Assembly: GCA_013268835.1 (NCBI GenBank)
Contig: JABFSX010000004.1
Span: 248,001 to 312,000 of the forward strand
Direction of reading: 5' to 3'
Source: Candidatus Altimarinota bacterium
GTDB lineage: Bacteria; Patescibacteriota; Gracilibacteria; BD1-5; UBA2023
Length of the DNA: 64,000 nt
In this document: piece by piece, positions 41,369-52,266 of the stretch
How positions within the stretch are numbered: the stretch's first letter is position 1
Layout: each line of letters begins with the position of its first letter
Program-made: the position numbers and the translations under genes
Notes under the pieces: generated by a model
What the model saw: the letters and a program-made list of their open reading frames with translations, nothing else
Told to the model about the DNA's origin: nothing
Database searches by the model: none

Positions 41369-42487
41369 CTAGATGTTTTTAAGATTTGTTTTCAGTGTCT
41401 CAGCAATATGATTGTGTCGAATTTTCATATGCAATTTCTCTTGTTCATAATTTGTAGTTAGTGCATTCCAGTTTGCATCAAACATATCCATGCTAAATTC
41501 TCTTGCCTGAATACCAAGATGTTGCACCTCAAGTAATTCCATAAGATCATTTGTTTTTGGACCATATGATATCGGGAGAAACGGTATATCATGAGTACAA
41601 GCAAGTATTCCTGCATGAAGCCGCATTCCGATAACCGAATGAAGTCGTGGAAATATATCAAGTGTCTGAGAAATGCTCTTGGTTACATTGTAAGTCTTCC
41701 CTATCATCACTTTACGAATAAAAATGGTATCGTTTTGAGACTCCTCTCCTTCTGTTGAAAACACAAGAAATATCGGATTATAACCAAGTTCAATAAGTCT
41801 ATCATACATAAGAGGAATTGCGGATTCATTTTCCCCCAAGAAACCCCCTCGAACAGAAATTCATACAAGCTTATCATCAGTATTTTCTTCGATATTTGCA
41901 GGTGGGGTATGGAGAAATACAATATCTTGAACCTGTACAGATGGGAGTTCAAGAGCATCAAGAAGTCATTTGCTCTGAGCATCACGAACAAGGATGAAAT
42001 CTCCTGGCTTAAAAAGCTTTCTGAGCTTCATTTTATTTTTTACTTCCTTAATCTCGAGTCCAATTCCCCAAAATAAGATAATCGTATGAAACATGCGAGC
42101 AATCTTCACTCGGAAAGACCATTCCATAAAAAGTGACCAAAATTCTACCCCAGGTTCATTATCAAATAAAATTCCTCCTCATCCGATAATAAGTACATCT
42201 GCTTTAGCGATAAGCAGAATATTTTTGAAAAAATATCCAACATTTTTTAGTGGTTCGCCACCAAAATTATTTGGAAAGTATGATACATACTTAATTTTGT
42301 CATCATTAATGATACTTCCAGTGATATCATAGGTAAAAACTGTAATATCTATATTTTTACCATAGTGCTCTTGGATATATTCAATCTCTCATTTAAGAAT
42401 CAACTCATCTCATAAATTATGAGCTCAAGCAGCCGTCATAAAAAGAATTTTTTTTGGCTGTGGCTTTTTAGGTTTACGACTAAACAT
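41369..42487 (-). CDS. Polysaccharide pyruvyl transferase (CsaB-like) family protein
   Basis: A 372-residue protein of the PS_pyruv_trans family: FMTAAGAHNLGDELIL near the start, IIGGGGILFDNEPG near residue 100 and MRLHAGILACTHDIPFLPI in the second half. Relatives add pyruvyl ketals to cell-wall polysaccharide, which anchors SLH-domain surface proteins, or act in exopolysaccharide synthesis. Six TGA codons are read as glycine, two of them in the conserved AAGAHNLGDE segment. It ends in TAG. The frame is divergent from the SIMPL gene. Confidence 0.87.
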
Positions 42488-42616
42488 ATAATTTTTAATT
42501 AAGTACTGCAATAATATGAAAGATCTATAAAAATGCAAAAATTTGATTTCAAAATCCTTATGCTTATACTCTTTCTACAAGAAAATTCTTGTTTTTTACT
42601 CTTGATTTTTATTTTT

Positions 42617-43348
42617 ATGAACAATGCTCTCTCCGCTCTCATCGTTGGAATAGCTATAGTACTCGCCTCATGGGTCATCGGTCAAAATATCAATCATACC
42701 GCCAATATAACCAATGGAAATCAGAATAGCATATCAGTAAATGGTGATGGAAAAGTTTTTGCAAAACCAGACACATTCCTCCTTACCGTTGTGGCCCAAG
42801 AGAAATCCAAAACCACCAAAGAAGGATTTGCTCAGGTAGCCGCGAAAATCGGTGAAGTGCAAAAACTCCTGAAAGATAATGGAATCGAAGAAAAAGATAT
42901 TCAAAGTGTCAATATTAGCATCAATCCAAACTATAATTATGATAATGGAAAATCTACGATTGATGGATTTATGGCGACTCATGGACTCCAAGTAAAAATC
43001 CGTAACCTTGAATCTATCGATACAATTCTTGCTGGAGTAAGTACGATTGCAAATGTACAAATACAGAATACTGCATATGACATCGATGATAAAACAAAGC
43101 TCTACACAGAAGCTCGTAATCTCGCCATAGCAAAAGCAAAACAAAAAGCAGAAGATATGGCAAAAGCCAGTGGTATCAATCTCTGAAAGGTAGTCACCAT
43201 CAGCGAGAGTCAATGATATGTTCAGCCGATGTATGCCAATCAATATGCAAAATCCGAAATGGCAAATGATGCTATGTGAGGTGGGACGGTTTCTGTGGGG
43301 CAACTCGAAATCTCTACCAACGTGTCAATCAGTTATGAAATCCGATAA
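42617..43348 (+). CDS. SIMPL-domain (DUF541) protein
   Basis: A 243-residue exported protein with a single N-terminal helix (LSALIVGIAIVLASWVIG), then the DUF541 fold: ISVNGDGKVFAKPDTFLL, KEKDIQSVNISINPNYNY and ARNLAIAKAKQKAEDMAKASG. The last part has three TGA codons, so the C-terminus is lost in a standard reading. The start at 42617 was chosen over an in-frame ATG 84 bases upstream because it places the helix at the N-terminus. Family function unknown; such proteins are often periplasmic or surface-exposed. Confidence 0.88.
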
Positions 43349-43358
43349 TCGTATCATC

Positions 43359-43390
43359 AATCAACCCCAAGTATCATCTTGGGGTTGATT
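43359..43390 (+). terminator. Rho-independent terminator after the SIMPL gene
   Basis: A 13-bp stem AATCAACCCCAAG / CTTGGGGTTGATT with a TATCAT loop, followed by T. Confidence 0.9.
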
Positions 43391-43442
43391 TTTTTGATGG
43401 TTTCTATAGACTCACTCTCACAATTTTCTAATCAATTCTCAT

Positions 43443-44027
43443 ATGGCCAATATCGACCACGCACCAAGCAAACAGATGCTCAATCTCCTTCATATCCTTC
43501 CTGCTTTTGCTGACGAATGAAAACTTCGAATCAATACCCTTGTAGAACTCAATTCGATGACGATCAACAAGTATGAGATCATCACGGAATCAGGACAACT
43601 CAAGCTCGATCGTGTTGGATTCTCATCACTTGCCTATCCATTTGCTTATGGAGCAATTCCTTGTACTTGGGATGAAGATGGAGATCCACTCGATGTTGAG
43701 ATTGTCGGAGTGACGGAGCCTCTCGCTCCTGGTTGTCTCGCAGAAGTTCGCATTATCGGAATTATGAAGTTCGATGATGGAGGTGAAGTAGATGACAAGG
43801 TGATCGGAGTCCTTGCTGACGATAAGCGTATGGATCATATCACAAGTTATACGGATCTCGGAGCACATTGGGAAAAAGAAACGAGCTACTACTGGGAACA
43901 CTACAAAGATCTCAAAAAACCAGGAACTTGTAAAGTAAATGGATTCTTTGATACTACTGAAGCAGTAAAGATCATAAAAGAATGTGAGGCACGCTACCAG
44001 ACGGACTACGCTCCAAAATTTCAATAA
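43443..44027 (+). CDS. ppa: Inorganic pyrophosphatase (family I)
   Basis: A 194-residue soluble pyrophosphatase that hydrolyses PPi to drive biosynthesis. Motifs: LVELNSMTINKYEI, YPFAYGAIPCTW, DEDGDPLDVEIVG (the family signature D-G-D-P-L-D) and DDKVIGVLADD. One TGA before KLRIN is read as glycine. It is followed 6 bases later by a small gene in the same operon. Confidence 0.95.
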
Positions 44028-44033
44028 TACTAT

Positions 44034-44237
44034 ATGAAATACTGAGAGTACATTTTCTGATTTCCTGATGGAAAACCTGATTTTATCAGGGCAATAGAAA
44101 AAGAAAATGAACGATTTGAAGTATTTCTCTCTCGACTTCTCAAACCCAGAGGGATGAAGAGAAGAGAACAAATACGAAGTATGGAAAGAGCCATAAAAAT
44201 CGTCGTCGATGAAATATTCGAAAAAGCAAAACTATAA
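44034..44237 (+). CDS. Small hypothetical protein
   Basis: A 67-residue basic, helical protein (PRGMKRREQIRSMERAIK) beginning MKYGEYIFGFPDG, with two glycines from TGA. It lies 6 bases after ppa. No family is recognised. It ends in TAA inside a terminator stem. Confidence 0.6.
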
Positions 44238-44261
44238 ATCCCCTATCACAGGGGATTTATT
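44234..44261 (+). terminator. Terminator overlapping the stop codon
   Basis: ATAAATCCCCT / AGGGGATTTAT around ATCACA, followed by TTATTT. The stop codon of the 44034 gene is in the left arm. Confidence 0.75.
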
Positions 44262-44342
44262 TATTTAATAAACAGTTAATATAACTGGTCAATTATTTTT
44301 GCATATTTTCTCTTTTTTAATACAATCCACTCGGAAATATTT

Positions 44343-44416
44343 CTCCTCGTAGTTTAGTGGAAGAACAAGGCACTCCTAAGGCTTAGACACAAGTTCGATT
44401 CTTGTCGAGGGGACCA
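44343..44416 (+). tRNA. tRNA-Arg (CCT)
   Basis: A 74-base cloverleaf with the CCA encoded: acceptor CTCCTCG / CGAGGGG (one G-U), T arm ACAAG-TTCGATT-CTTGT, anticodon loop CTCCTAA (anticodon CCT, reads AGG). The anticodon stem contains a mismatch at the pair closing the loop. A terminator follows at 44449. Confidence 0.88.
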
Positions 44417-44448
44417 TTCAATAAAACCTGGTTATTTAATCCATCAAG

Positions 44449-44466
44449 GAGCTTTATTTTAAGCTC
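44449..44466 (+). terminator. Terminator after tRNA-Arg
   Basis: GAGCTT / AAGCTC stem with a TATTTT loop, followed by six T. Confidence 0.8.
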
Positions 44467-44591
44467 TTTTTTGGTTTATATTGAGTTCATATGTGATGTA
44501 TTTATAGTGAATGTTGCAAAATACTAAATGAGCTATATGTTGACGAAATTAGAGAAATACTGTACCATTATGTAGTAATATAATTCTAATT

Positions 44592-45425
44592 ATGAATAAA
44601 GATACTTTAGAATCAGAATCAGTAGAAAATAATCTGATATCAGAAGAAACAAATTTAAAGAAAGAAAAACCATGAATGAAAAAATGGAAGAAAATACTAA
44701 TGATTCTAATTTTACTTGGTCTAGTAAATTGATGAATTAAGATTTATAATCAAAAACAAATAGTATACAATGATACAAAAGAAATTATTAATTTAGTCTC
44801 TAGTGGCTGATGACTAGAGTATATTGATAATGATTGAAATTTTAATACCTGAGTATATAAAAAATTAAATAGTATTGAAACAAGTTCAATTCAAGCAATG
44901 CGACTTAAAGATTTTACTATTAAAGTTACACAAAACGAGGAAGATCTTTCTAAAAAAATGAATGCTCTAGGTGATATTTCACTAGACATTAGTGATTATG
45001 GTAATTCTAAAAAAGTAAAAGAAATTATAGATAAAACAAAAAATGCTAAGACTTACTTTATTGATCACAACAATAAATTTCGTTCCTTGTATAAGAAATA
45101 TACCTGAATTGAGCCAAATCTAATTAATCCACGTCCTTATTCTGCTGATGAAAAAATTAAAAAAGTAGAGGAATTAATCATAGTTAATATAGAACTATAT
45201 GATATATCTATTGAATTCTATAATTATATACTTCAAGTTAATGATAAATTTGAATATGATGAAGAATGAGATCTGATTATTAGTGATGATTCTATTCGTG
45301 AAAAAATAAATAGCTATATAGACCTCCAAGAGAAATTAGATTCAAAAATCAATGATTGATATGATTCATTAGTTAGATATCAAAAAGAATATGTAAATTA
45401 TAATTATAAACTTTATAATAAATAA
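44592..45425 (+). CDS. Hypothetical single-pass membrane protein
   Basis: A 277-residue protein with a charged N-terminus, one membrane helix (ILMILILLGLVNGGI, residues 36-50) and a mostly helical extracytoplasmic region (IKVTQNEEDLSKKMNALG, INSYIDLQEKLDSKIN) that may form a coiled coil. About ten TGA codons are glycine. Codon use is strongly AT-rich (TTA, AGA, ATA) compared with the neighbouring ppa and pnp. No family is recognised; recent acquisition is possible. Confidence 0.65.
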
Positions 45426-45694
45426 TTATTCCAGATACAGAAAAAATTTCACGTAAAAAATAATTTTCTCAAAAAGAGATTGCTGATTTTTAATATTTAT
45501 ATATCAATAACTATTTTTAGTAGGATTTTCCTCTACAGAGAAATTATATAGTTTTGATTTTTATGAACATATTTATATAATCTAGCCGATATATCGCCTC
45601 TCGCCCTTCCGAAGAAGATTGTTTTGAGATAAAATTATTTTCTTTGGATAGACGAGTGATATATTTCCCGCTTCTATTTTTTTTCTTTCTCATT
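45426..45694 (+). other. Leader region of pnp
   Basis: About 270 bases upstream of pnp with no credible gene. The frame of pnp is open upstream of the chosen start, but it lacks a family-like N-terminus there. No strong hairpin or terminator was seen. pnp leaders in other bacteria fold and are cleaved by RNase III for autoregulation; here no clear stem is visible. Confidence 0.4.
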
Positions 45695-47860
45695 ATGCTC
45701 GTCTGACTCAAGGACAAAAACGCTCTCGATAGAGCCATTGTTACCAAAACCTATACCATAGGAAACAAAAATATCACTCTCGAATCAGGGCGACTGGCTC
45801 TCTTTGCAACCGGATCAGTAACAATCCAAGACGAAGCTGGGAACTTCCTCCTCACGACTTGTGGAATCGGTAATCCAAAAGATGGAGACTTCTTCCCTCT
45901 TACGGTAGAATTCCAAGAAAAATACTATGCATCAGGAAAAATCGGAGGAAATCGTTTTATGAAACGAGAAGGTCGTCCAAGTGAGGCTTCAATACTCAAT
46001 AGTCGAATGATCGATCGTCCAATTCGTCCGATGTTCCCAAAAGCAACTCGTACTGATACGCAGATTATCTCAACGATTATGAGTTCCTCTGGGCTCTCAG
46101 ATTTTGGTTGGTATGGTATCACAGGGGCCAGTCTCTCTGTTATGCTTGCTGGTGTAAAAGAATTCGAAGGACCAGTAGCTGGAGTTCGTATTGTGAGTGA
46201 TGAAGCGGGGAATTTTATATTTGATCCAACTTTTGAACAGATTGCCACCGCTCACCTCGACCTCACCGTTGCAGGAACACTCGATGCTATCACCATGGTA
46301 GAATCTCAAGGATCAGAAGTAAACAACGATCTCATGGTTCGAGCTTTTGAATACGCTCACGGTATTGTGAAAACACTCTGCAATATGCAACTTGATTTTC
46401 TTGCTCTCTATACTCCTGTTCATGCTCTTCCAGAAACAACCCTTACGGTTGGAGTCAAAGATCCTGAAACAGTTCAAAAAGTTCAAGATATTGTCACAGA
46501 AGATGAAATCAAATCTCTCTATGGACTCGGTAAACTCGAATTCCATGATGCTCTCCATGATCTCGTAGAAGAAGTTGCTGTAAAACTCGAATACAACAAA
46601 GAAACCAATACTCCAAAGATGGGAGATATTGCTGATAGTGTAAAATGAATGGTACAGGATCACATGAGAAAAACGATTCTCGAAACGCAGACTCGTCTCG
46701 ATGGACGACGATGTGACGAGGTTCGTCCGGTTCGTGCTACTGCACCTATTTTACCAAAAACTCATGGTTCTACCCTCTTCGAACGAGGAGTAACACAAGT
46801 TCTCTCGATCACCACTCTCGGTGGCCCTGGAGATATCCAACTCATCGATGATATGTTCGAAGAGGATACCAAGCGATATATCCACCACTACAACTTCCCT
46901 CCATTCTCAGTTGGTGAAGTGAAGCCACTCCGTGGGGTAGGTCGTCGTGAAGTAGGTCACGGTCGTCTCGCTGAGAAGGCTCTTGAACCTGTGCTTCCAA
47001 AGCAGGTAGATTTTCCTTATATGATCCGTGTTGTATCTGAAACCACTACTTGTAATGGTTCATCATCTATGGCATCAGTTTGTGGATCTACTATGTCTCT
47101 GATGGATGCTGGTGTTCCGATCACGGCGATGGTAGCGGGTGTTGCTATGGGAATGATCTATGATGAAGAAACTGGAAAATATGAGATTCTTGCTGATATC
47201 CAAGCTCAAGAGGACTTCCTCGGAGATATGGACTTCAAGGTAGCTCGAACCGATAAGGGTATCACGGCACTTCAGATGGACTGCAAGATTGCAGGACTCT
47301 CTATGGATGTGATCAAAAAAGTATTCGACAAGTCTATTGATGCGACAGGATATATCATGGGTGAGATGAGAAAATGTCTCTCTGAGCCTCGCAAAGAACT
47401 CTCTCCATATGCTCCATTCCTCCTCTCAGTATTTGTTCCAGAAGAGAAGATGCGAGAAGTCATAGGTAAGGGTGGTGAGACGATCCAAGGTATTGAGAAA
47501 GAATTCGGAGTAGAGGTAAATCTCGAAGATAGTGGAACTTGTACTATTACAGCTAAGGATCAAGTGAGTGGTAAGGCGGCTCTCGATTTTATCAAAAATA
47601 TCCTCAAAGATATCGAAGTAGGTGATATCTACGAATGAAAAATTGTGAAAATCCTCGATACCGTTGGTGCCATCGTCGAGATTGCTCGTGGAAAAGAAGG
47701 TATGGTTCATATCTCAAAATTCGGAGTAAAGGAACGAATCGATAATGTAAACAATGTAGCAAAAGTCGGAGAGATCATCAAGGTAAAAGTCTACTCTGTA
47801 GATAAAGAAAAAGGACGAATTGGACTTGAGAAGATCGTTGAAGTTGTAGCTGTTATTTAA
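45695..47860 (+). CDS. pnp: Polyribonucleotide nucleotidyltransferase (PNPase)
   Basis: A 721-residue phosphorolytic 3' exonuclease. Both RNase PH-like domains are present (GGNRFMKREGRPSEASIL then RPMFPKATR; and ILPKTHGSTLFERGVTQVL, VVSETTTCNGSSSMASVCG), followed by the KH domain (IGKGGETIQGI) and S1 domain (IVEIARGKEGMVHISKFG). Three TGA codons interrupt the gene, at residues 4, 318 and near 648 (IYEGKIVKILD). The start at 45695 gives a typical short N-terminus. Typical PNPases have 700-720 residues, so it is full-length. Confidence 0.97.
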
Positions 47861-47884
47861 GTTATTTATTCTTAATAGTAATAT

Positions 47885-48445
47885 ATGCATAAGAATCAAG
47901 ATCAAATCGAATCAGCTCCAGAAAGTGAAATTAAACGAATAGTATTCGCACATGAGGGTATATCGTATGATCCAGTAAAAAATGAGATTACAATTTCTGA
48001 TGAAGCAAAATGAGAACTCCAAAAACTCATAGAGACCATTCAAGCAGAATTTCCTGTGGAAGAGAAGGATCCTGAATCAATAACTGAATCAGTAAATATA
48101 AAAGAAATCAATGAGACGACAATTGCAAATGTTGCTGATGCAATGTTTGTTGCAGGAAAATGAAGAAAAGCAATAAAGAAATTCCTAGCAAGAATAGATA
48201 TCCTTCTCCAATGAAAAAAGAAATGATGAAAACTTAAAGAAACAGAAAAGAAAGTAGAAAAGAAAGTAGAAAAATACAAAAATAATCCATTTGCACATAT
48301 ATTGCTCCAATATCCTGATTGAGGAGAGATAAAAACTCTTCAAGAGGCTCCAATTATTGTACGTCCTTGAGAAAAACTCTCTATCATAATTCATTCTCTC
48401 CAAATACGACTCAGATTTACTCATAATCAAATCAAAATAAAATAA
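47885..48445 (+). CDS. Hypothetical charged protein
   Basis: A 186-residue soluble protein without signal. The centre is a Lys/Glu-rich segment (KKKGGKLKETEKKVEKK) and the C-terminus (GEIKTLQEAPIIVRPGEKL) is beta-like. Seven or so TGA codons encode glycine. It starts 24 bases after pnp. No domain is recognised. Confidence 0.65.
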
Positions 48446-48463
48446 TCCTATTATTCAGCTATT

Positions 48464-48766
48464 ATGTTATCCCAAAATAATTCCCCCTCAAATATTGAAG
48501 CGTCTACCATTAGTATTCTAGTGCGAGGATCTGGTACAAGTCCTATTTCTCTGGAAAATCTCGAAAAACACTTCCGAGTAGTTGATCCTACTTCATGGAA
48601 GATTATATCACACCGATTTGCTCAATCAAGTCGTGAAAAAATAGCAAAAATCCTATTACAAGTAACACAAACACCTGGTATACAATATTCAACTCAATCT
48701 CTTATACGAATGCTTCTAACTCTTCCAAATGAAGAAAAAATAGAAGATAAATTGTCTATCAATTAA
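48464..48766 (+). CDS. Small hypothetical protein
   Basis: A 100-residue soluble protein (ISLENLEKHFRVVDP, IAKILLQVTQTPGIQYS) without TGA codons. It lies 18 bases after the previous gene in the same operon and before a terminator. No family is recognised. Confidence 0.6.
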   Translation: MLSQNNSPSNIEASTISILVRGSGTSPISLENLEKHFRVVDPTSWKIISHRFAQSSREKIAKILLQVTQTPGIQYSTQSLIRMLLTLPNEEKIEDKLSIN

Positions 48767-48804
48767 TTTTAGATGTAAAAACATAAATTAAAAAATGTCC
48801 ATAA

Positions 48805-48831
48805 AAAAAAGCATATTCGATATGCTTTTTT
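48805..48831 (+). terminator. Rho-independent terminator
   Basis: AAAAAGCATATTCGATATGC hairpin (stem GCATAT / ATATGC with a TCG loop) followed by eight T. Confidence 0.85.
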
Positions 48832-48874
48832 TTACTTATGGCTATACTTTAATGGCTTTTTAACCTTCTTTTTT

Positions 48875-49504
48875 ATGAGCATTCTATTTCCAGAGAACAA
48901 CAAGTTCGATAATCTTTTTCTTGATCTTGCTGAGAGTACCAAGGATATGGTCAAACTTTTTAGTGAATTTTCAAAAGAATTCAAAGACTTTGAAAAATAT
49001 GCTGGAAAGGCAAAAATCATAGAACAACAAGCTGATAGTGTGACTCATAAAATACTCAATGAACTCCAAGAGGCATTTATTACTCCATATGACCGTGAAG
49101 ATCTCCATGCGCTAGTAATACAGATGGATGATGTAGTTGATGATCTTGAGAATGTATTACAGTGATTTTATATATATAATATTTCAGAAAAAAGAGTTTG
49201 TGTTGATGAATTTGCAGAGCTCTATATAGAAACAGTTGAGAATCTTATTCTTCTTATCAAAGCTTGTTTTGGAAAGAAGAAAAATAATGCCATAAATCTT
49301 TCAAAGATTATTATTGCTATTCATACTCTTGAAACACGAGGTGATACCCTCTATCTCAACAATATTCGAGATATTTTTACCAAAGAAAAAGATCCTATCG
49401 AGCTCATAAAATGGAAAGTAACTATCGAAAATATGGAAAATGCGATGGATCGATTCGAACGAATTGCTAATACTGTTGAGAGTATCAAGCTCAAGGCAAA
49501 TTAG
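48875..49504 (+). CDS. DUF47/PhoU-like phosphate transport regulator
   Basis: A 209-residue all-helical protein of the DUF47 family: KIIEQQADSVTHKILNEL, FITPYDREDLHALVIQMDD (residues 65-83) and the C-terminal WKVTIENMENAMDRFERIAN. It starts 25 bases before a PiT gene, the usual pairing for low-affinity phosphate uptake, and presumably regulates the carrier. One TGA is glycine (NVLQGFY). It ends in TAG. Confidence 0.92.
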
Positions 49505-49529
49505 TACTATCCTCTAAACATTATACCAT

Positions 49530-50561
49530 ATGGAATTCATTTCACACATTATCGATCTGATGGTGCAGTATCCATTTGTCACTTTTATTATTCTCATTGC
49601 GTTTGTTTTTGATTATACCAATGGAATGCATGATAGTGCCAACTCTATTGCCACCGTTGTAGCCACAAGAGTTTTATCTCCAAAATATGCCGTTATTTGG
49701 GCAGCATTTTTTAACTTTGTTGCTATATTTATCGTTGGAACCGCTGTTGCAAAAACAATCGGAAAATGAATGATAGATATCTCTTTTGTTACTCCGCTTG
49801 TGATATTTTGTGCATTATTTTGAGCTATAAGTTGGAACATTCTCACTTGGTGGCTTGCGCTTCCTACTAGTTCATCACACGCACTCCTTGGAGGATATCT
49901 TGGAGCCGCTGTTGCCAATGGTGGACTCCAAGTAGTGATACTCTCTGGATGGACGAAGACACTTATATTTATCTTTCTTGCTCCGCTTATGGGAGCAGCT
50001 CTTGGTTTTACACTTCTTATACTCGCTACCTGGATAGGAAAAAATTTCTCTCTCACAACGATGAATCGGGCCTCTCGAATCTTACAACTCCTCTCTTCTG
50101 CGCTCTATTCAATCGGGCATGGGGCAAATGACGCACAAAAAACTATGGGTATCATTGTGAGCCTTCTCCTCTCTGTAGGACTTGTGACAAGTGCTGAGCC
50201 TCCAATTTGGGTTATCATTGGTGCCTATACTGCTATTGCTGCGGGAACCCTCACTGGTTGATGGAGAATCGTAAAAACAATGGGATCAAAGATCGTAAAA
50301 CTCCGTCCGATTGATGGATTTGCTGCTGAGACTGCAAGTGCCATAAGTCTCTTTACAGCATCTTCTCTTGGAGTTCCTGTTAGTACTACACATACTATCA
50401 CTGGGGCCATATCAGGAGTATGAGCAGCAAAGAATGCTCGAGCTGTAAAATGGGGAATGACTTTCCGAATTGTTTGGGCTTGGATTTTTACAATTCCAGG
50501 ATCATGTGCAATAGCATATGGTGTATTTAGTATTATGTCAGTCTACGCTAATCAATTATAA
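49530..50561 (+). CDS. pit: PiT-family inorganic phosphate transporter (short form)
   Basis: A 343-residue symporter with the two signature repeats FDYTNGMHDSANSIA (residues 27-41) and SIGHGANDAQKTMG in the second half, and LPTSSSHALLGG / GVPVSTTHTITG. It lacks the 120-residue loop of the paralogue at 31313. Four TGA codons give glycine. Gene order DUF47-pit indicates a co-regulated pair. Phosphate is the expected substrate. Confidence 0.94.
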
Positions 50562-50564
50562 CAT

Positions 50565-51800
50565 ATGAAAAATGCCTTTTTAGGAATTGTAATCCATGGG
50601 AAAAAACTCGGACGCACCATCGGTTTTCCAACTGCGAATGTTGCACTTGGAAAATGACTTATCGAAGACGGAGTATACTCATTGAAAATTACATTTGATA
50701 ACTCAGAATATCTATGAGTATGAACTTATAGAGAGTCTATAGAGCTCTTTGAGGCTCATATATTCGAATTTGATCGTGATATCTACGATAAAAATATCGA
50801 AATACACATTATTAAAAAAATTCGCAATAATAAGAAATTTGAATCTATTACTGATCTGAAAAACCAAATAGAACAAGATTCTCAGGAGGCAAGAAAAATA
50901 ATCCTTCTACCAACACTTGATGAGATTGTTCTACGAACCCTCAATCTCTATACATCAAAAAAGGATATTCAACCTATTAATCTTCAAAAGTTCCAAACTC
51001 CAATAGTGGTAGGAAGTGGAAATGGATACTATACGGGTCGGATTCTTTTTCGAAATCTCGGTGCTTTTTTTGCTACTGAATCCGAGATTGAACAAAAGCT
51101 CTCAAATATTCCATCTATCACAGATGTTGTAGTCATATCTGCCTCAGGAGAGAAACATGCTCCAATTATTCTTGATACTGCAAAAAAATATCAGAAAAAT
51201 ACTTTTTTAATCTCATCAAGTGAACAAAGTTCTGGTAGAACCAAAGCAGATGATTCTCTCGTGATGCCAAAAATAGAAGAACCCTATACCTATAATACTT
51301 CTACCTATTTTGGCTATATATTTGCTGAGAATCCAACCCTTGATCTTGCGGCACTGAAAACATTTATCACCAAAACACTTGAAGAAACTCTATCAACTAT
51401 TGATTTTATACAATATAAGAGTTTTTTTATTGTACTTCCTGATGAATTTGTACTCCTTCGAGAGATGCTCGAAATCAAGTTTATTGAACTCTTTGGTCGC
51501 AAGATTGCTCGAGATGTATTTACTTATGAACAGATGAAGCACGCTACAACGGTTGTAACTGATGATAATGAGTTATTTCTCTGTTTTGGGAATACGACTG
51601 GAATCCAGTATGGAAAAAATCAGGTAGATCTTCCTATATTTGACCGAACAAGTTATGCAGCGATGATGATGGCGGGATATTATCTAGTTTGAAAAATCCA
51701 AATAGCATTTCCTCCATACTTTATGGAATCAATACAAGAATATTGTACCAAGGCCAAGACCCAAAGTGGATTCACCATTTCAGCAATAGTGAAGGTATAA
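50565..51800 (+). CDS. Riboflavin kinase domain fused to a SIS-like domain
   Basis: A 411-residue fusion. Residues 1-120 match the riboflavin kinase domain: FLGIVIHGKKLGRTIGFPTA (residues 5-24), the diagnostic GRTIGFPTAN, then EDGVYSLKI and LGVGTYRESIELFEAHIFEFDRD. The FMN adenylyltransferase domain of RibF is absent. From residue 147, VVGSGNGYYTGRILFRNLG and DVVVISASGEKHAPIILDTA look like a SIS (sugar isomerase) fold: a glycine-rich start and an S-A-S-G loop. Six TGA codons are glycine. It starts 3 bases after pit. I know no such fusion; how the second domain relates to flavin is unknown. Confidence 0.8.
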
Positions 51801-51812
51801 CTTTAAAAATAC

Positions 51813-51840
51813 TTGACAAAGTTTGTTTTTTATATACATT
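51813..51840 (+). promoter_or_regulatory. Promoter of the 51873 gene
   Basis: TTGACA (51813-51818) and TACATT (51835-51840), 16 bases apart, upstream of the small membrane protein gene. It separates that gene from the fusion gene before it. Confidence 0.55.
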
Positions 51841-51872
51841 AAGCATATCTATACTATTGGAGTAAAAAAACC

Positions 51873-52151
51873 ATGAAACACTGGCACTTCTCACGAAGAG
51901 GTATCTTCGGTCTTCTTTTGTGCTTTTTTGTAGGCCTTATGCACATGATTTTTGAAGCCGCCGCAATGGCTAACACCGAGAAGAATAGATGGACCTTACT
52001 GGGATTCGATATTGATTCCCCAGGATGGTTCTTGGTTCCTTGGTTCGTCATAGGGATACTCTTCTTCTTTTGGGCTGGCTGGTTTTTCCCAGCACAAGAA
52101 AGAAAAAGAGCACTAGAATACCAGAGTGCCTTTTCCCAACCGGGTGAATAG
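51873..52151 (+). CDS. Small two-helix membrane protein
   Basis: A 92-residue protein: a positive start (MKHWHFSRRG), helix 1 (IFGLLLCFFVGLMHMIFEAA), a loop (LGFDIDSPG), helix 2 (WFLVPWFVIGILFFFWAGWFF) and a charged tail. No TGA codons. It has its own promoter and terminator, so it is a free-standing gene. Not recognised as a family. Confidence 0.7.
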   Translation: MKHWHFSRRGIFGLLLCFFVGLMHMIFEAAAMANTEKNRWTLLGFDIDSPGWFLVPWFVIGILFFFWAGWFFPAQERKRALEYQSAFSQPGE

Positions 52152-52166
52152 CACTCTGATTCAATC

Positions 52167-52195
52167 AAAAAAAGCCCTCCTCGGAGGGCTTTTTA
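52167..52195 (+). terminator. Rho-independent terminator
   Basis: AAAGCCCTCC / GGAGGGCTTT stem with a TC loop, followed by a T run. Confidence 0.88.
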
Positions 52196-52266
52196 CTACA
52201 AAAAAATACACTCCAAAAGGAGGTTTTCTTTTGTTATTTTTCATTTTTTATCTATACTCCAGAGCT

